From contig NZ_RJJY01000001.1 of the NCBI RefSeq assembly GCF_003751085.1, positions 5,332,001-5,396,000 of the forward strand: a stretch of DNA of 64,000 nt, written 5' to 3'. The stretch comes from Micromonospora sp. Llam0. Lineage in GTDB: Bacteria > Actinomycetota > Actinomycetes > Mycobacteriales > Micromonosporaceae. Position numbers and translations under genes: made by a program. The notes below the pieces were generated by a model, which saw nothing but the letters and a program-made list of their open reading frames with translations, searched no databases and was not told the DNA's origin. Positions 26,275 to 34,701 of the stretch are shown piece after piece (the first letter of the stretch is position 1; each line of letters starts with the position of its first letter).

Positions 26275-27051
26275 TCAGCCGGTAGCCGGGCGAGCGGTGT
26301 CTTTGATGACGCGTCCGTCTCGGATCTGGATGACACGGTCGCAACGCGCGGCGAGGCCCGGGTCGTGGGTTGCGATGATCAGTGAGGCCCCGACCCGCTC
26401 GCGGAGACCGAACAGGAGCTCCATGATGTCTTCCCCGGTCTGGCTGTCGAGGTTTCCAGTGGGTTCGTCGGCCAGCACGAGCATCGGGTCGTTGATCAAG
26501 GCTCGCGCGATGGCGACACGCTGTTGCTGCCCGCCGGAAAGCTTCGACGGCAGCGAACCCTCTCGGCCGGCAAGTCCGACGGCGTCGAGAATCTGCTTCG
26601 CCTTGGCCCGTCTGTCAAACGAGGTCTTGTAGGGCAGCAGAGGCGCGATCACATTGTCCGCTGCGGTCAGTGTGGGCAAGAGGTGGAATCTCTGGAACAC
26701 GAATCCGACCCGCCGCCGATATTCGGCCAGTCGACGCCCCTTGATCCCGGTGACCGGCTCGCCCGCTACCTCGATGACACCCGAATCAGGTGTGTCGAGT
26801 GCCCCGATCAGGTGCAGTAACGTGGATTTACCAGACCCGGATGGCCCGGTAAGGGCGACGATCTCGCGCTCGCGCATCTCGAAATCTATGTTCCGGCACG
26901 CGTAAATCGGCTCACTGGCGTCGGTATGGTAGGTCTTGGACAGGTCGACCACCCGTACGATCGGCTGGTCACCCTCGCTATCCGACCCGCCTGAGGTGGG
27001 CTGAGACTCATCACCCAGCACGTTATCGCCCTGGGCATTTTTGCTTATCAC
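26275..27051 (-). CDS. ABC transporter ATP-binding protein (partner of FtsX-like permease)
   Basis: 258 residues with an extra acidic N-terminus of about 30 residues. Walker [17 protein letters not shown]-loop GFVFQRFHLLP, signature [16 protein letters not shown], Walker [14 protein letters not shown]-loop IIATHDPGLA: the LolD/MacB class. Its natural partner is the 912-residue permease at 30086-32824, although three genes separate them. GTG start overlapping the exporter gene by 4 bp. Confidence 0.92.
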   Translation of the reverse strand: MISKNAQGDNVLGDESQPTSGGSDSEGDQPIVRVVDLSKTYHTDASEPIYACRNIDFEMREREIVALTGPSGSGKSTLLHLIGALDTPDSGVIEVAGEPVTGIKGRRLAEYRRRVGFVFQRFHLLPTLTAADNVIAPLLPYKTSFDRRAKAKQILDAVGLAGREGSLPSKLSGGQQQRVAIARALINDPMLVLADEPTGNLDSQTGEDIMELLFGLRERVGASLIIATHDPGLAARCDRVIQIRDGRVIKDTARPATG

Positions 27052-28964
27052 GCGGTTATCCGTTCCGACTCGTCAACTATCTCGGCACTGGTCCCTTCTG
27101 GCCGGGCGGACGACTCGCCTTCGCCGGCCGCATAGCCGGCTGCCTGCAGGTTGAACAGACGGGCGTATTCACCACCCTTGCCCAGCAGGGACGCGTGTGA
27201 ACCTTCCTCGATGACCACCCCACCCTGCAGCACCACGATGTGGTCGGCTTGCCGCACTGCAGCGAGGCGATGGGATATCAGAATGCTGGTCGAGCCCAGT
27301 CGATGGCGTGTGAGCTTTTCGTTTATCTCCTGCTCGGCGGCAGGATCGAGCCCAGACGTCGGCTCGTCCAGGATCAGGACATCCCGTCGGGTCCTCATGA
27401 ACGCGCGGGCCAGAGCGAGTCGCTGCCACTGCCCGCCGGACAACACGACTCCGGAGCTGAGATCGTCCCGGTCTGCGGGCACGAAAATGCGAGACAGCAT
27501 GGTGTCATATCCATCAGCCAGCTTCTCGATGAAATCGTCGGCACCTGTCCTGCCTGCCGCAGCAGCGATCTGCGATTGGTCTGCGTGATTCGCGACATCG
27601 CCGATGCCGATGTTCTCGGACACCGAAAGATCATACATCATGTAGTCTTGGAAGACAGCGCTGATCCTCGCCCTGAGGGCACGGGCCGAAACATGGCGGA
27701 TGTCGGTCCCGTCCCATTTTATCCGGCCCCTGGTCGGCTCGTACAGGCGACACAGAAGCTTGACCAGGGTGCTCTTGCCAGCACCGTTCAACCCCACCAG
27801 ACCGAGGGTCGCACCATGGGAGAGCGTGAAGCTTACACCCTGCAGGATCCAGGGGCCGTCGTTGGTGTACCGGAACCAGACGTCCTGGAACTCTATCCGG
27901 CTTGACAGGGGCGACAGCGATGCCGTCGACTCACTTTCCGAATTGCGCCGAGACATGTCGATAATTGCAACATAATGAGAGAATCCAAGTAGCGCCTGGT
28001 GGCCTGCGGCGATTGAGGCGACGAGTCCACCGAGCGCCATCTGCACGCCGGTCACCGAGGCGATGAACGCGGTGATGTCGCCGATGTCGAACGCTCCGCG
28101 TGTCGCCTCGGCGACCATCCAGACCAGGCCACAGCCCGCGATCGTGGCGCTCAGCCCGGCCAGCGGCCCGTGGCTCAGCACGACCCTTCGGTCGAATTTG
28201 TCCTCCGTGGAGTTTATCTGGCGGGTCTCGCTGCGCATTCTGCCGAGGAGAAACCCTCCGAGGTTGAACAGGCGGAGTTCCTTGGCGGCAGCCAGGTCGA
28301 GCATGAGCGCCTGGTAGAAGAGCTGACGCCGGTTACGCGGGCTCAGTTTCCAGGCCATCTGGGCCTGCTGCCGGCTGATCGAGAGTTGTACGACCAGGAC
28401 GGGCACCGCCGCCACGACCGTCACGGCCGTGACAATCGGACTGATCGCCATCAGAACGACGATGAAGCCGGACACCGAGATGGCGTTCTGCATCGCCCCG
28501 AACAGAGCTCCGGAAACCCGGTCCGGGGCACTCATCGCGTTCTCGTGCGCGAGACGTAGCCTGTCTCTGAACTTCGGGTCTTCGAGGACCGCGATGTCGT
28601 CGAATCCGTTGACTGTCGAGAACAGCCGGTCCTGCACGATGATCGCGGCCTGCCGCCGTAGGCGCGCTTTGACATAGTTCGAAAGGTGTGGCAGGAGGGC
28701 CGCGAAGGCGCCGAGCACCGCGATGGCGGCAACCGCCAGGAGCGGCTCGAGACCCGCAGCATCAGGGAACTGAAGAGAATTTACCAGTTCCTTCGTCAGC
28801 CACGCGACGCAAGCCGGGATGAGGCCGAGCGCGACTGTGATCGCCACCGAGCACACGAAGGCTATCGGACCGGCCCGGAACGTGAGCGCGAGCGCCTTTG
28901 CCGAACAGGCGACAAGTCCACGCCAGCCGACCAGCACCTTCGGGTCAGAACGCGAGGTCGCCAC
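27048..28964 (-). CDS. ABC exporter (fused membrane and ATPase domains)
   Basis: 638 residues. A type IV exporter-like membrane domain with about five to six helices (residues 20-330: FVCSVAITVALGLIPACVAW, LLAVAAIAVLGAFAALLPHL, VSGFIVVLMAISPIVTAVTV) followed by an NBD (Walker A GLNGAGKSTLVKLL, signature VLSGGQWQRLALARAF, Walker B VLILDEPTSGLDP, H-loop LISHRLAAV). There is no N-terminal C39 peptidase domain, so leader cleavage must be done elsewhere, fitting the S26 peptidase in the operon. Likely exports the cysteine-rich precursor. GTG start two bases after the thioredoxin stop codon. Confidence 0.9.
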   Translation of the reverse strand: MATSRSDPKVLVGWRGLVACSAKALALTFRAGPIAFVCSVAITVALGLIPACVAWLTKELVNSLQFPDAAGLEPLLAVAAIAVLGAFAALLPHLSNYVKARLRRQAAIIVQDRLFSTVNGFDDIAVLEDPKFRDRLRLAHENAMSAPDRVSGALFGAMQNAISVSGFIVVLMAISPIVTAVTVVAAVPVLVVQLSISRQQAQMAWKLSPRNRRQLFYQALMLDLAAAKELRLFNLGGFLLGRMRSETRQINSTEDKFDRRVVLSHGPLAGLSATIAGCGLVWMVAEATRGAFDIGDITAFIASVTGVQMALGGLVASIAAGHQALLGFSHYVAIIDMSRRNSESESTASLSPLSSRIEFQDVWFRYTNDGPWILQGVSFTLSHGATLGLVGLNGAGKSTLVKLLCRLYEPTRGRIKWDGTDIRHVSARALRARISAVFQDYMMYDLSVSENIGIGDVANHADQSQIAAAAGRTGADDFIEKLADGYDTMLSRIFVPADRDDLSSGVVLSGGQWQRLALARAFMRTRRDVLILDEPTSGLDPAAEQEINEKLTRHRLGSTSILISHRLAAVRQADHIVVLQGGVVIEEGSHASLLGKGGEYARLFNLQAAGYAAGEGESSARPEGTSAEIVDESERITA

Positions 28965-28966
28965 GG

Positions 28967-29494
28967 TCAGCGTTCGCGAGGCAGTGATGCAGCGCCAGCC
29001 CCGCTGGCGATGACCCGGCCGGCGGAGTCACTGGCGATGAAGGTCGGGAAAGCGAAGACAGCGAAGCTCCTCGCGAAGTCGCCTTCCTTGGAATCGAGCA
29101 CGGTCGTGGCGATCCCGCCCAGCTGCTCGATGAAGTGAGTGGCGTTCTCGCGCTCGCCAGCTATGACGGCGATGGCCTGAGACTGCCGCAATGACTGACT
29201 CCGCACGTACTCGATGAAGTGCGGGATCGACGGGCCACACGCTGAGCAGCCGGTGGAGATAAACGCGAACACCGCCTGCTCCTGACCGACTCTCGCAACC
29301 GACACCTCGGCACCGTCAAGCGCGGTAGTCGTGAGATCCGGCAGCGACGAACCAACCGCGAGCCCGGACACGGGAGCCGAATTGACAGGCGCTGACTGGT
29401 CCTGTCGGAGCCGACGGATCACCGCTGCGGTCAACGACAGATTGATGAGGGATATCGCCCCGATCAGCACGACGGACGCAACTACGTAGGTCAT
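28967..29494 (-). CDS. Membrane-anchored thioredoxin-fold protein (TlpA/MauD-like)
   Basis: 175 residues from ATG 29494. One N-terminal anchor (YVVASVVLIGAISLINLSL), then a thioredoxin fold outside the membrane with the active site Cys83-Ser-Ala-Cys86 (STGCSACGPS) and a cis-proline at about residue 150 (FAFPTF). The order next to a MauE-like protein mirrors MauD/MauE, which are needed to form the many disulfides of the methylamine dehydrogenase small subunit. Here the presumed substrate is the eight-cysteine peptide. An upstream GTG at 29509 is an alternative start. Confidence 0.85.
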   Translation of the reverse strand: MTYVVASVVLIGAISLINLSLTAAVIRRLRQDQSAPVNSAPVSGLAVGSSLPDLTTTALDGAEVSVARVGQEQAVFAFISTGCSACGPSIPHFIEYVRSQSLRQSQAIAVIAGERENATHFIEQLGGIATTVLDSKEGDFARSFAVFAFPTFIASDSAGRVIASGAGAASLPRER

Positions 29495-29518
29495 CGCTTT
29501 CCCAACCACTTTTGGGGG

Positions 29519-30082
29519 TCACAGTGGAGGTGTGCCGACACCCGACCCCGGCGAGGTGTCAAAGAGATCGACTATCTCATCGTAGTAGGTAACCAGTAGC
29601 GCAATGACGAATGCGCCCAGGACGCTCATGGCGACACCGCCCACGTGCAGATCGGACAAGTTCCCGTCTGCCTGGAAGACGTGGATGACCAGGCCGGCCC
29701 CAGCGATGGTGATCAGGATCAGGTTTCGATAGATGTGCCGCTTCCCGAGGTCGCTCGTTGGCCGCCCGAAGCACGCGCACGGGACGCTGATCTTCTGTTT
29801 GACCGCGGTCGCGACGCCGAGAGTAAGCACGACGAGCAGGCCGATCGCTGCAACCTGCCCGGCGGCGGCAACCCACGGCACGAGCATCGCCACCGCGATC
29901 GTCAGCTCGGCCGCGAGCAGTAGCGCCGTGACCACGGTGACGACCGCTCGTCGCGACTGCGGCAACTGCAGCAGGAGCGCGATCGCGGCCTCGGCTTCGG
30001 CTCGGGCGCGCAGCTTCCCGACCGCCGACACGGCGAACACCCCCACCATGGCCAGCTGGAAGGCCAGCCCCAGATAGGTCAC
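29519..30082 (-). CDS. MauE/DoxX-like redox membrane protein
   Basis: 187 residues with four or five membrane helices (YLGLAFQLAMVGVFAVSAVG, AVVTVVTALLLAAELTIAVA, VAAIGLLVVLTLGVATAV, LILITIAGAGLVIHVF, MSVLGAFVIALLVTYY) and the family CxC motif Cys102-Ala-Cys104 in VPCACFG. MauE-like proteins are thought to relay redox equivalents across the membrane to a MauD/TlpA thioredoxin. GAGGAG overlaps the end of the permease gene. Nine bases of spacing to the thioredoxin gene imply coupled expression. Confidence 0.85.
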   Translation of the reverse strand: MTYLGLAFQLAMVGVFAVSAVGKLRARAEAEAAIALLLQLPQSRRAVVTVVTALLLAAELTIAVAMLVPWVAAAGQVAAIGLLVVLTLGVATAVKQKISVPCACFGRPTSDLGKRHIYRNLILITIAGAGLVIHVFQADGNLSDLHVGGVAMSVLGAFVIALLVTYYDEIVDLFDTSPGSGVGTPPL

Positions 30083-30085
30083 CTG

Positions 30086-32824
30086 CTACTCCTCGACCAG
30101 AAGGCGGGTGACCGGGCGACGCCGCAGGGACTGGATCGGTGGGATGGCGGCGAGGGCTGCAGCGACGACGCCGGCGCCGGCCACGGCGAGCGCCATCGGC
30201 AGCAACCTGGCCACGCTGGCATCAGCGCCACCGGCCAGCAGTACCGCGAGACCGAGGCCCAGGGCCGCGCCCGGGACCGCCCCGAGTAGACCCAGCAGCA
30301 CGCCCTCGGTGAGAACCAGCCGGGCTATCGATGTGTGCGTCCAACCGGTCGCCTGCAGCGCGGCGAACTCGGAGGCTCGCTCCCGCACGTTCAGGAACAC
30401 CACGTCGGCGATCGCGACCGTGGCAAGGACCAGCATCGCGACCACGGCGGCCAGATCCGGCCCACGTACCTGAACGGCGATCGCGTCACCGAGCAGGCTG
30501 CCGACCAGGACACCCTGGAACGCCCAGGTGATGGCGACCAGCAGCGTCAGCGCCGTCACCGCGACAGCCAACGCCGCGCCGCCTAGCGCGGTACGCCCCG
30601 GTGTCCGGCGGATATTGACCATCGCGAGACCGGTGAGTCCGAGGAACAGCCGGGCGCGGCGGCCGGTGACGACGGCCGGCCGGACAGCCTCCATGGGATC
30701 GGCCCGCGACGCTTGCACCGCCGGGATCAGGCCGGCGGCGAGCGACACCAGGATCGCGGCCGGAATGGCGAGCACCGCTCGCGCCCAGGGCACCTCGACA
30801 CCTACGGGCCCGCCGATCAGCCACGCCCCCGCCGACGCCAGCACGCCTGCGGCAAGCCCGATGACCAGCAGCTCGCCCAACACCACGGCGAACAACGACC
30901 GCCGCGGCCAGCCCAGGCAGGCGAGCACGCCAAGCTCGCTGCGCCGGGCGCGCACTGCGGCGGCGGACGAGTTGCCGATGAACAGCGCACAGACCACAAG
31001 GACCAGGACGAACAGGATCAGCGACTTGCGCTCCACCGCTTCGCTGATCACCACTCCGACGCCCTTCTTCGACCACCATTCGGCGAGTGACAGGTCAGGC
31101 CGGCCGAACTCGCCGGCCGGCAGCGCCACGGTCCGCTCGGTCGGCGACGAGCCGACAGTGATGTCGACGTGCAGGCCGGTCTCCTGCGCGATCCGCTCCG
31201 CTACGACCCGGACCCGTTCCCGGGACACCTCGTCGATGCCGGTCACGCCGGCGACCCGCACCCGGATCGCCGCCACCGGCCCCGGCCCGGAAGACCGGTC
31301 GAAGTTCCCGTAGAAGGATGCTGCCGAATCCAGGGTGGTCAGCAGCAGCGGCGGCTGCTGCAGATAGCCGGCCGGGTTGCTGGACGGCAGCAGTGGCGCT
31401 CCGCCCAGCAGCCGCTGCGAGGTCTCGTCCGCGCCCTCCAGACCGGGCGACTGATAGGCGCCCAGTGGCACCTCGGACAAGGCCGAAAAGGTGTCGATCA
31501 GCTCGGGATCGAACCGGCCGGTCAACGTAAACTTGGGGTGGGTCACCTGTCGACCTATGGCCAGCCCGTGCAGTTGCAGTTCACGGAAACTCCGGTCATC
31601 GGCCGCGATCGGCGCGGTACCGATCCGACCGCCGAACAACCCCTGCCACACCTCGCTGGCGACCTCCTGGTCCCGGGGGATCAGCGCGCCGTCGGACCTG
31701 GTGTCCCACTCGACCGGTCCGGCCGTCCAGTACGCTTCTACCGCGTTGCCGAACGTATGTCCGAGGTCGCGAAGCAAAAATGCGTCAGCAGCCCCACCGT
31801 CGACCTCAATCGATTTGACCGGGAATCCGGAGGCGCTGTCGGCGAAACTGTCCGCAGCGGTGATGCTCTCCCTCGTCCCGACGAACTGTTCCGCGATATC
31901 GCGCGGCAGTTGCTCGACTTCCACAATCGCCTGCTGGTCGACGTAGCTGTCGCTGGCCGCGATCACCGGGACCGTCCGGGTCCAACCGTCGCCCTCCCCG
32001 GCCGCCGCAGCCCGGCTGTCGGGCAGATAACTCCCGGAGACCATCGCGTCGTCCAGACCGATCAGCTCGGCCTCGGCCGCTGGGTCGATGGCGGCCAGGA
32101 CGTACGGAATGCGCCAGTCAAGCAGGAACGCCTGGTCGGCGTACTCACGGCTGTCCTCGTTTAGGGAGTAACACTGCACAGTCTCGCTCATCGTCGATTC
32201 TTGCGACGAACCGGCCTGGATGTCGAGCGCTTTGCCGCAGATGTTGACCCGCGCGCCGGATGGAAGGATCTCGTCCAGAAAGCTGCCGAACGGGTTCTCG
32301 TCGGTGACCGAGACGATATCCCGGTGCGCAACCGGGTTCGGAGTGAAGTAGATGTAAGCTTCATCCGGCCCGATCGTGCTCAAGCCACGGTCCATGCGCC
32401 AGTTGACGGTGAGCCGGAAGGCCGATCGTTCTCCATCCGGTACGACATCGGACAGGTCCACCGGGACACGAAGCTCCGGGACGGCCATACCGATGAGGGC
32501 GATCGGCGCCGCCACCTCCACGCCGGGCAGGCTGCGGATCGCATCGACCTGTTCCAGGCTGATGCCGCCGGGTGCCTCGGTGAGGAAGTTGGGTCGAACG
32601 ACCCCGGTCGCCGTCTCCTGGTCGGAAATCGACTCCGCGGGGCGGACGAGGATGTCGTACGCGGTGCGGGCGTTCGCCTCCACCGTGCCAATGACGTCGA
32701 GCCGTGACGTCTCGGCCGTGCCGGTGAGCACCGTGAAACTGGTGACCGCGACGAACAGCCCAAGGAGCAGGGCGATCGACCGAGTCCACCGGCGGATAAC
32801 CTGCGACCACACAACCCGCAACAT
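30086..32824 (-). CDS. Large FtsX/MacB-like ABC permease (two FtsX modules)
   Basis: 912 residues from ATG 32824. One N-terminal helix (SIALLLGLFVAVTSFTVLTG), a long extracytoplasmic region of about 550 residues, then two sets of helices with the FtsX signature loops VRARRSELGVLACLGWPRRS and VRERASEFAALQATGWTHTS. Tail SLRRRPVTRLLVEE. Permeases of this architecture act in bacteriocin/antimicrobial-peptide export, immunity or envelope sensing. It follows the precursor gene after a hairpin and pairs with the ATPase at 26275-27051. Either exporter accessory or self-protection. Confidence 0.88.
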   Translation of the reverse strand: MLRVVWSQVIRRWTRSIALLLGLFVAVTSFTVLTGTAETSRLDVIGTVEANARTAYDILVRPAESISDQETATGVVRPNFLTEAPGGISLEQVDAIRSLPGVEVAAPIALIGMAVPELRVPVDLSDVVPDGERSAFRLTVNWRMDRGLSTIGPDEAYIYFTPNPVAHRDIVSVTDENPFGSFLDEILPSGARVNICGKALDIQAGSSQESTMSETVQCYSLNEDSREYADQAFLLDWRIPYVLAAIDPAAEAELIGLDDAMVSGSYLPDSRAAAAGEGDGWTRTVPVIAASDSYVDQQAIVEVEQLPRDIAEQFVGTRESITAADSFADSASGFPVKSIEVDGGAADAFLLRDLGHTFGNAVEAYWTAGPVEWDTRSDGALIPRDQEVASEVWQGLFGGRIGTAPIAADDRSFRELQLHGLAIGRQVTHPKFTLTGRFDPELIDTFSALSEVPLGAYQSPGLEGADETSQRLLGGAPLLPSSNPAGYLQQPPLLLTTLDSAASFYGNFDRSSGPGPVAAIRVRVAGVTGIDEVSRERVRVVAERIAQETGLHVDITVGSSPTERTVALPAGEFGRPDLSLAEWWSKKGVGVVISEAVERKSLILFVLVLVVCALFIGNSSAAAVRARRSELGVLACLGWPRRSLFAVVLGELLVIGLAAGVLASAGAWLIGGPVGVEVPWARAVLAIPAAILVSLAAGLIPAVQASRADPMEAVRPAVVTGRRARLFLGLTGLAMVNIRRTPGRTALGGAALAVAVTALTLLVAITWAFQGVLVGSLLGDAIAVQVRGPDLAAVVAMLVLATVAIADVVFLNVRERASEFAALQATGWTHTSIARLVLTEGVLLGLLGAVPGAALGLGLAVLLAGGADASVARLLPMALAVAGAGVVAAALAAIPPIQSLRRRPVTRLLVEE

Positions 32825-32874
32825 CGCTACCAACCTGTGTTCGTACAGCCCGAGAGCCGTCTTTCCAGGCGGGC

Positions 32875-32903
32875 CCCCGGCCGGACATCCAGGCCGGCCG
32901 GGG
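32875..32903 (-). terminator. GC hairpin between precursor gene and operon (attenuator)
   Basis: CCCCGGCCGG (32875-32884) pairs perfectly with 32894-32903 across a 9-base loop. It sits in the 116 bp between the precursor stop codon and the permease start. No U-tract follows. A partial terminator or 3' stabiliser at this place would allow much more precursor than transporter to be made, as in many peptide operons. Confidence 0.6.
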
Positions 32904-32940
32904 TTCCCACCTCCTACAAGTGCATCCGATCAGATGTGTG

Positions 32941-33126
32941 TCAGCACGTCGCGTCTGCCCAGCAGTCGTACGAGGTGCAGGCATCGTTCATCACCTTGCA
33001 TCGGATGTCCGGCGCAATGCAGAACTCGCAGTAGATGTAGCCACACGGACAGGGTGCGGCCTGCGCTTCCGCTTGCGGCACCAACCGCTCCAGCAGGGCT
33101 TCGCCGATCTTATTGAAGATTCGCAA
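32941..33126 (-). CDS. Cysteine-rich secreted peptide precursor (61 aa, 8 Cys)
   Basis: TTG start with GAAGGG 8 bases upstream; a TGA five codons before it and the absence of an in-frame ATG fix the start. Residues 1-23 (MRIFNKIGEALLERLVPQAE then AQA) form an amphipathic helix ending in an AxA site, without the hydrophobic core of a Sec signal. Residues 24-61 carry eight cysteines at 26, 28, 33, 36, 43, 50, 55 and 61 (PCPCGYIYCEFC, then APDIRCK, NDACTSYDC, ATC). This gives a mature, acidic product of about 38 residues able to form four disulfides. It heads the operon with MauE, TlpA, ABC exporter and S26 peptidase. No precursor family was recognised; zinc binding is an alternative for the CxC/CxxC cluster. 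Confidence 0.78.
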   Translation of the reverse strand: MRIFNKIGEALLERLVPQAEAQAAPCPCGYIYCEFCIAPDIRCKVMNDACTSYDCWADATC

Positions 33127-33447
33127 TCCCTCGACCCTTCACTCATGGATGGCTTCGTCAGGTCGATGCCATCTGTGGTCCAAGCTCGCGGCAGCTGCGC
33201 ACCACAGTTTGTCTGGCCGTCAGCCTCGTACGCAACCCTGAATCCGCAACCGGCGGCATCATGCCCTGGCTCTGCCCGATACCAGACCTACCGGCCGGCA
33301 AGACGTGAGCTGCGAAAACATCTCCTGTCCAGGTCGTATCACAGGTGATGCGGTCAGCGAGACGATTTTTGGCTGCCCCATGGTTGCACCGAGAATCAGT
33401 CAGACCACAATGGAGGACCTATGAATGCGATCCACAGTAACGGGAAG
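33127..33447. other. Intergenic region upstream of the peptide operon
   Basis: About 320 bp without a convincing gene, between the fumarylacetoacetase stop and the precursor TTG. It must contain the promoter of the peptide operon. Base composition is visibly lower in GC than the flanking genes. I see no clear inverted repeat or family-specific operator, and a 40-codon open frame (33259-33381, minus) has no supporting feature. Confidence 0.6.
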
Positions 33448-34701
33448 TCAGGCAGCAGGCTGAACGGTACCGGCGACTTCGCCGAAGCCGATCGTCGTGC
33501 CGTCCGGGCCGGGGGCGGTGGCCGTGATGACGACGGTGTCGCCGTCTTCGAGGAAGGTGCGCTCGGACCCGTCGTCCAGTTTGACCGGCTCGGTGCCGCC
33601 CCAGGTCAGCTCCAGGAACGAGCCGACCTGGTCACGCCGGGCCCCGGAGACGGTGCCGGAGGCGTAGAGGTCGCCGGTGCGCAGCGACGCGCCGTTGACG
33701 GTGAGGTGCGCCAACTGCTGCGCCGGGGTCCAGTACATGCCGGCGAACGGCGGCTCGCTGACCCGGGTGCCGTTCCACTCGACGACGATCGACAGGTCCA
33801 GGCCGCGCCGTGACGACTCAGCGAGATACGGCAACACCGGCGGGTCCTGCGCCGGGGCCGGCACCCAGGCGTGGTCGAGAGCTTCCAGCGGCACCACCCA
33901 CGGGCCGACCGAGGTGGCGAACGACTTACCCAGGAACGGGCCGAGCGGCTGGTACTCCCAGGCCTGGATGTCCCGGGCCGACCAGTCGTTGACCAGGGTC
34001 ACCCCGAACACGTGGTCGGCGAACCGGTCGGTCGGCACCGGGTCACCGAGCGCGGTCGGCACCCCGACGACGAAGCCGACCTCGGCTTCGATGTCGAGCC
34101 GGCGGGACGGGCCGAAGACCGGACCGTCGGAGCTGCGCCGCTGCCCGCTGGGGCGCACGATCGGCGTACCGGAGACGACGACGGTGCCGGCCCGGCCGTG
34201 GTAGCCGATCGGCAGGTGCCGCCAGTTGGGGGTGAGCAGCGGCTGCCCGGGGCGGAAGATCTGCCCGACGTTGCTGGCGTGCTGCTCGGACGAGTAGAAG
34301 TCGACGTAGTCGCCGACCGCGAACGGCAGCACCAGGTCCACCTCGGACAGCGGGACGAGCAGCGGCTCGACGGCGGCCCGGTGCTCGGTCTCGGTGAGCA
34401 GTTCGACGATCCGCCGCCGCACCGTCGTCCACTGTGCCCGGCCGAGGGCCAGGAAGGCGTTGAGGGTCGGCTCACACAGCGCGCCGCCGGCGAGGATCAG
34501 GTCGGCATCTTCCGCGCCGCGCAGGTCGAGCACGAAATCGGCGATCCGTACGCCGAGCCGCCGCTCCCCACCGCCGGGCAAGCCGCCGGACGTGCCGCCG
34601 TCGGGCGAGCCGGCCGCACCCCTGCGGCGGAAGGCACCGTACGGCAGGGTCTGCACCCCGTACGGTGAGCCGTCGGCACCGGGCACCCAGCAGGTCGTCA
34701 C
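33448..34701 (-). CDS. fahA: Fumarylacetoacetase
   Basis: Hydrolyses fumarylacetoacetate to fumarate and acetoacetate, last step of tyrosine degradation. 417 residues. N-terminal SH3-like domain (WVPGADGSPYGVQTLPYGAF) and a C-terminal FAH domain with YVDFYSSEQHASNVG, DFYSSEQHA, EAEVGFVVG, VNDWSARDIQAWEYQPLGPF and LGKSFATSVGPWVVPLEAL; the metal-binding Asp/Glu residues sit in these boxes. The GTG at 34701 with GGAGG and a 4-bp GTGA overlap with the preceding gene decide the start. Its operon is divergent from hmgA. Confidence 0.93.
   Translation of the reverse strand: MTTCWVPGADGSPYGVQTLPYGAFRRRGAAGSPDGGTSGGLPGGGERRLGVRIADFVLDLRGAEDADLILAGGALCEPTLNAFLALGRAQWTTVRRRIVELLTETEHRAAVEPLLVPLSEVDLVLPFAVGDYVDFYSSEQHASNVGQIFRPGQPLLTPNWRHLPIGYHGRAGTVVVSGTPIVRPSGQRRSSDGPVFGPSRRLDIEAEVGFVVGVPTALGDPVPTDRFADHVFGVTLVNDWSARDIQAWEYQPLGPFLGKSFATSVGPWVVPLEALDHAWVPAPAQDPPVLPYLAESSRRGLDLSIVVEWNGTRVSEPPFAGMYWTPAQQLAHLTVNGASLRTGDLYASGTVSGARRDQVGSFLELTWGGTEPVKLDDGSERTFLEDGDTVVITATAPGPDGTTIGFGEVAGTVQPAA

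Noticed and set aside
26275..33126. Lanthipeptide, lasso or sactipeptide cluster
   Set aside because: No LanB/LanC/LanM, asparagine-synthetase-like cyclase, B1/B2 proteins or radical-SAM enzyme is encoded; only redox, transport and peptidase genes.
33259..33381. 40-codon minus-strand frame upstream of the cysteine-rich precursor
   Set aside because: One cysteine, no leader resemblance to the precursor and no good ribosome site; more likely the 5' regulatory region.
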